Source: CAG-103 sp048217285
GTDB lineage: Bacteria; Bacillota; Clostridia; Oscillospirales; Oscillospiraceae
NCBI GenBank assembly: GCA_048217285.1
Contig: DBFWVW010000102.1
Location: 1-8,180, forward strand
DNA: 8,180 bases
Reading direction: 5' to 3'
Part shown: positions 6,159-8,180 of the stretch, piece by piece
Layout: each line of letters begins with the position of its first letter
Position numbering within the stretch: position 1 is the stretch's first letter
Translations under genes and position numbers: made by a program
Notes under the pieces: generated by a model
Seen by the model: only the letters and a program-made list of their open reading frames with translations
Database searches by the model: none
What the model was told of the DNA's origin: nothing

Positions 6159-6680
6159 TCAGGTATCCATCTTATCACATTCCGGGCGGGAAGAAAAGGC
6201 CTTGCGGTCGTTTTCCATGAGCTGCCGGCGAAAGATTGCGCGGAACGCGCCACGCGTGGCAGGCCCTGCGGCAAAGATCTGCCACAGCAGCGCCCATGGC
6301 AGGTTGCGGTAGAGTGTGGCAAGAAAGCGCGCGAAAAATTCGGCGTCGATGCCTGTGAACAGCGCCGTCGCGATCAGGCTCATCGACGGGCACATGACCA
6401 TGACCGTGCAGCCGGATACGGCCAGCGTCACGAGCAGCGGGTTGTCGCGCCCCGGGCGGACGAATTTGTGCGCGATGTGCTGCCCCGCGCGGCTGCCGTA
6501 GAGTGTGGATACGATCAAGACGATCGCGCCCATGAACGCAGTCTCCTTCAGCGCGGGCAGAAACACGGCGTTGGACATTGCGCCGAGCTTGTGCGCAACG
6601 TTTGCGACCTCCATCCCCAGCGCCATGAAATACGACATCAGCAGTCCGAAGACCGCACCCTGTGTTTTTGTCTGCGGCAT
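6159..6680 (-). CDS. DUF2798 family membrane protein
   Basis: 173 aa with about four hydrophobic segments (residues 8-28, 47-62, 82-109 and 124-140). The sequence resembles DUF2798 proteins of Bacillota, whose function is unknown to me. The protein looks like two related halves, about 7-75 and 82-150. Each begins with a hydrophobic helix and ends in a small-residue loop before a basic helix (YGSRAGQHIAHKFVRP and AAGPATRGAFRAIFRR). The cytoplasmic-looking tail (150-173) is charged. The start at 6680 is chosen because AGGAGGT (6694-6688) lies 7 nt upstream; earlier in-frame codons run back through a terminator hairpin and encode no plausible protein. It is the first gene of a likely operon with greA, 18 bp downstream. 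No function is proposed. Confidence 0.75.
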   Translation of the reverse strand: MPQTKTQGAVFGLLMSYFMALGMEVANVAHKLGAMSNAVFLPALKETAFMGAIVLIVSTLYGSRAGQHIAHKFVRPGRDNPLLVTLAVSGCTVMVMCPSMSLIATALFTGIDAEFFARFLATLYRNLPWALLWQIFAAGPATRGAFRAIFRRQLMENDRKAFSSRPECDKMDT

Positions 6681-6728
6681 CGTGCAGACCTCCTTTTTTG
6701 ATGTACGGCGGCGAAGCGCCGGACAAAC

Positions 6729-6770
6729 AAAAAAGCGCACAGCGTCCGGTGTCCGGATGCTGCACGCTTT
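6729..6770 (-). terminator. Intrinsic terminator in the leader of the DUF2798-greA operon (possible attenuator)
   Basis: On the minus strand, 6770-6753 pairs with 6749-6732: an 18-bp stem with two G-U pairs and one A-C mismatch around the loop ACA. Six U's end it at 6734-6729. It points into the DUF2798 gene and lies about 35 nt before that gene's ribosome binding site. No minus-strand gene precedes it, since the flanking gene at 6899 runs the other way. It therefore probably acts inside the DUF2798-greA leader, either as an attenuator or as the end of a short RNA of about 73 nt starting near 6801. Confidence 0.7.
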
Positions 6771-6807
6771 GCGTTCCTGTTGTGTCAGTGCTACACGAGC
6801 CAAGTTC

Positions 6808-6836
6808 TTTTTAGCAGATTCCGGCCGAAAAGTCAA
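6808..6836 (-). promoter_or_regulatory. Predicted promoter of the DUF2798-greA operon
   Basis: Read on the minus strand, TTGACT (6836-6831), 5 of 6 to the -35 consensus, is followed after 17 bp by TAAAAA (6813-6808), 4 of 6 to the -10. Transcription would start near 6801 and give a leader of about 120 nt holding the hairpin at 6729-6770. Confidence 0.5.
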
Positions 6837-6898
6837 GCGCCGGCACATGAATTTCTGCCGTCCGGGCATACTATCCGGTATCGAAAGGAGTGGTTCGG

Positions 6899-7576
6899 AT
6901 GGATCTGCTGCAAGTGGCGGTCACAGCCGTGGGCGCGTTTGTGGCGCTGTTTCTGCTCTCAAAGCTGATGGGCCACCGTCAGATCTCGGAGCTGAGCGTC
7001 TTTGACTACGTCAACGGCATCACCATCGGCTCCATCGCCGCCGAAATGGCCACGGAGCTGGAAAAACCGCTGCGTCCCCTCGTGGCCATGGTGGTCTGGG
7101 CGCTGCTGGTGTGGCTGCTCGAGGCGCTGACGAGCAAATGCCCGCGCCTGCGCAAATATATCAGCGGCGCGCCGTCGATCATCTTTGACAACGGCAAGCT
7201 CTACCGCCGCAACATGAAAAAGGCCCGTCTCGACCTGAGTGAATTCCTCATCCAGTGCCGCCAGCAGGGCTTTTTTGACCTCGGCGCCATTCAGACGGCG
7301 GTCTATGAGCCGGACGGCCGCCTGACCATCCTGCCCGTGGCGGCGCGCCGTCCGGCCACGCCGGAGGATATGGGCATCACGCCGGAAAAGGAGCAGATCT
7401 TCACCGAGCTGATCCTGGACGGGCGTGTCCTCGGTGAGAACCTGCACCGCATGGGCGTGGACGAGACGTGGCTGCTCAAACAACTGCGCCGGCAGGGCTA
7501 TCACAGCGCGCGCGAGGTGTTCCTCGCTGTGGCCGACGCCAATAAGCAGGTGGCCGTCTATCCTGTCAGCACTTGA
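6899..7576 (+). CDS. DUF421 family (YetF-like) membrane protein
   Basis: 225 aa. Three N-terminal hydrophobic segments (about 2-22, 33-50 and 59-77) are followed by a soluble cytoplasmic-looking domain, the layout of the YetF/YrbG (DUF421) family found in many Bacillota. Characteristic parts are SVFDYVNGITIGSIAAEMA (33-51), the APSIIFDNGK strand (91-100), and LSEFLIQCRQQGFFDLGAIQTA (113-134) followed by EPDGRLTILP (137-146). The C-terminal 170-225 segment (GRVLGENLHRMGVDETWL, then LLKQLRRQG) is common in longer members. The biochemical role is unsettled, and spore or membrane functions have been suggested for relatives. The ATG at 6899 is preferred over the in-frame GTG at 6890 because AAAGGAG (6884-6890) sits 8 nt before it and overlaps the GTG. 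No convincing promoter was found upstream. It is divergent from the DUF2798 gene. Confidence 0.85.
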   Translation: MDLLQVAVTAVGAFVALFLLSKLMGHRQISELSVFDYVNGITIGSIAAEMATELEKPLRPLVAMVVWALLVWLLEALTSKCPRLRKYISGAPSIIFDNGKLYRRNMKKARLDLSEFLIQCRQQGFFDLGAIQTAVYEPDGRLTILPVAARRPATPEDMGITPEKEQIFTELILDGRVLGENLHRMGVDETWLLKQLRRQGYHSAREVFLAVADANKQVAVYPVST

Positions 7577-7601
7577 CAAAGTCGAAAGAATGCGCTATCA
7601 T
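7573..7601 (+). promoter_or_regulatory. Predicted promoter of the GtrA-family gene
   Basis: A perfect -35 TTGACA (7573-7578) and TATCAT (7596-7601), 5 of 6 to the -10, are 17 bp apart. The -35 contains the stop codon TGA (7574-7576) of the DUF421 gene. It is the best-matching promoter in the window and implies that the GtrA gene is expressed separately from its upstream neighbour. Confidence 0.7.
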
Positions 7602-7646
7602 TACTTCAAATTATTTAACTTTTTTGAAAGTGAGAGGCGATCCATC

Positions 7647-8057
7647 ATGCAGCATACGGAGCTTGTGCGCACGGGAAAGTTTTTGCTCTTCTCGTGCTCG
7701 GCCGGGCTGATCGAGCTTGGCAGCTTTGCGCTCTTCAATGAGGTGCTTCACTGGCCGTATTGGGGTGCGTACCTGACGGCGCTTTTGCTGTCGGTGCTGT
7801 GGAACTTCACGTGCAACCGGCGCTACACCTTCCGTTCGACGGAAAAGCTGGCGCGGGCGATGACGCTCGTACTGTTGTATTACTGCGCGTTCACGCCGCT
7901 GTCCACGCTGCTCGAGCACCGGCTCGCGGACGTGCAGGGGTGGAACGAGTACCTTGTGACGTTTTTGAACATGGTGCTGAATTTTGTGACGGAGTTTCTC
8001 TATCAGCGCTTTGTTGTCTACCGCCGGTCGCTCGACACGAACAAATTTGCGCACTGA
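7647..8057 (+). CDS. GtrA family membrane protein
   Basis: 136 aa with four predicted membrane helices (about 10-31, 39-56, 71-90 and 103-122), the size and layout of GtrA proteins. Family marks are the N-terminal KFLLFSCSAGLIELGSFAL (11-29), WNFTCNRRYTFRS (52-64) after helix 2, and the related NFVTEFLYQRFVVYRR (112-127) after helix 4, which fits an internal two-fold repeat. GtrA proteins are thought to help move lipid-linked sugars across the membrane for polysaccharide or teichoic acid modification. No glycosyltransferase is adjacent, so the substrate is unknown. The ATG at 7647 follows GAGAGG (7632-7637) by 9 nt. An in-frame ATG at 7590 is rejected because it lies upstream of the -10 of the promoter at 7573-7601. 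A terminator follows the stop by 6 bp. Confidence 0.87.
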   Translation: MQHTELVRTGKFLLFSCSAGLIELGSFALFNEVLHWPYWGAYLTALLLSVLWNFTCNRRYTFRSTEKLARAMTLVLLYYCAFTPLSTLLEHRLADVQGWNEYLVTFLNMVLNFVTEFLYQRFVVYRRSLDTNKFAH

Positions 8058-8063
8058 AACGCC

Positions 8064-8092
8064 AAAACGCTCCCGCTGTGCGGGAGCGTTTT
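8064..8092. terminator. Bidirectional intrinsic terminator after the GtrA gene
   Basis: AAAACGCTCCCG (8064-8075) is perfectly complementary to CGGGAGCGTTTT (8081-8092) around the loop CTGTG. Four A's and four T's flank the GC core, so it can act on both strands. It ends the GtrA gene and the minus-strand gene whose stop is at 8097-8095. Confidence 0.88.
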
Positions 8093-8094
8093 CG

Positions 8095-8180
8095 TCAGGC
8101 GTCGGTTTTCGTGTCCGGCAGCGTGAACCCCGGAAAATATTTCTCTGCGAAGGCCACCTGTTGCACCTGAAACGTCTGTC
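8095..8180 (-). CDS. C-terminal end of an unidentified protein (truncated by the window edge)
   Basis: Reading the minus strand from 8180, one frame stays open for 28 codons to a TGA at 8097-8095. It gives a plausible protein end, ...AEKYFPGFTLPDTKTDA. The stop lies 2 bp beyond the bidirectional terminator, the same convergent layout as at the other two terminators, which supports a real gene. Too little is visible to name a family. Confidence 0.5.
   Translation of the reverse strand, partial: QTFQVQQVAFAEKYFPGFTLPDTKTDA

Noticed and set aside
6714..6843. 9-bp direct repeat AAGCGCCGG at 6714-6722 and 6835-6843 flanking the DUF2798-greA leader
   Set aside because: It is short and GC-rich, so chance is likely in this genome. 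No insertion-sequence features lie between the copies.
6681..6870. N-terminal extension of the DUF2798 protein back to an ATG at 6869
   Set aside because: The extension of 63 codons runs through the predicted promoter and terminator hairpin and lacks a ribosome binding site. The start at 6680 has AGGAGGT at ideal spacing.
7760..8170. + strand open frame of 136 codons overlapping the GtrA gene and running past the terminator
   Set aside because: It is out of frame with the GtrA gene, has no ribosome binding site or family resemblance, and crosses a strong terminator.

Overview
The window looks like a moderately high-GC Bacillota chromosome, most likely a gut-type Clostridia (Oscillospiraceae-like). 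This is an inference from three things: strong AGGAGG-type ribosome binding sites, a BioY/BirA pair with Firmicute-style biotin operators, and a GreA paralogue of the clostridial type. Coding DNA is GC-rich, while the control regions at 1-238 and 4381-4538 are AT-rich. I see no mobile element, tRNA, rRNA or CRISPR array.

Left block (1-3823, + strand): an AT-rich control region with repeated ATTAAGC/GCTTATC motifs and a sigma-A-like promoter precedes a three-gene operon. Its genes encode an HMG-CoA lyase-type enzyme with all catalytic residues, a MatC/IT-superfamily dicarboxylate carrier, and a family III (CaiB/BaiF) CoA-transferase. Together they read as a minimal uptake, CoA-activation and C-C cleavage route for a C5-C6 dicarboxylic acid, with 3-hydroxy-3-methylglutarate as the best guess. 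A 16-bp bidirectional terminator closes the operon.

Middle block (3847-5628): bioY (- strand, biotin uptake S-component) and birA (+ strand, biotin ligase/repressor) are divergent. Two 33-bp inverted repeats of identical geometry lie between them and overlap both predicted promoters, giving a compact biotin-feedback switch. A perfect 20-bp-stem bidirectional terminator separates birA from the next gene.

Right block (5637-8180): on the - strand a DUF2798 membrane protein gene lies 18 bp upstream of a greA-family gene. The predicted leader of this pair contains a strong intrinsic terminator before the first ribosome binding site, suggesting attenuation or a short RNA. On the + strand follow a DUF421 (YetF-like) membrane protein and a GtrA-family membrane protein with its own promoter. 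A third bidirectional terminator then separates these from the 3' end of a - strand gene cut by the window edge.

Most of the window is recognisable. The two points most worth checking are the lyase/carrier/CoA-transferase operon and the attenuator-like leader of the DUF2798-greA operon.
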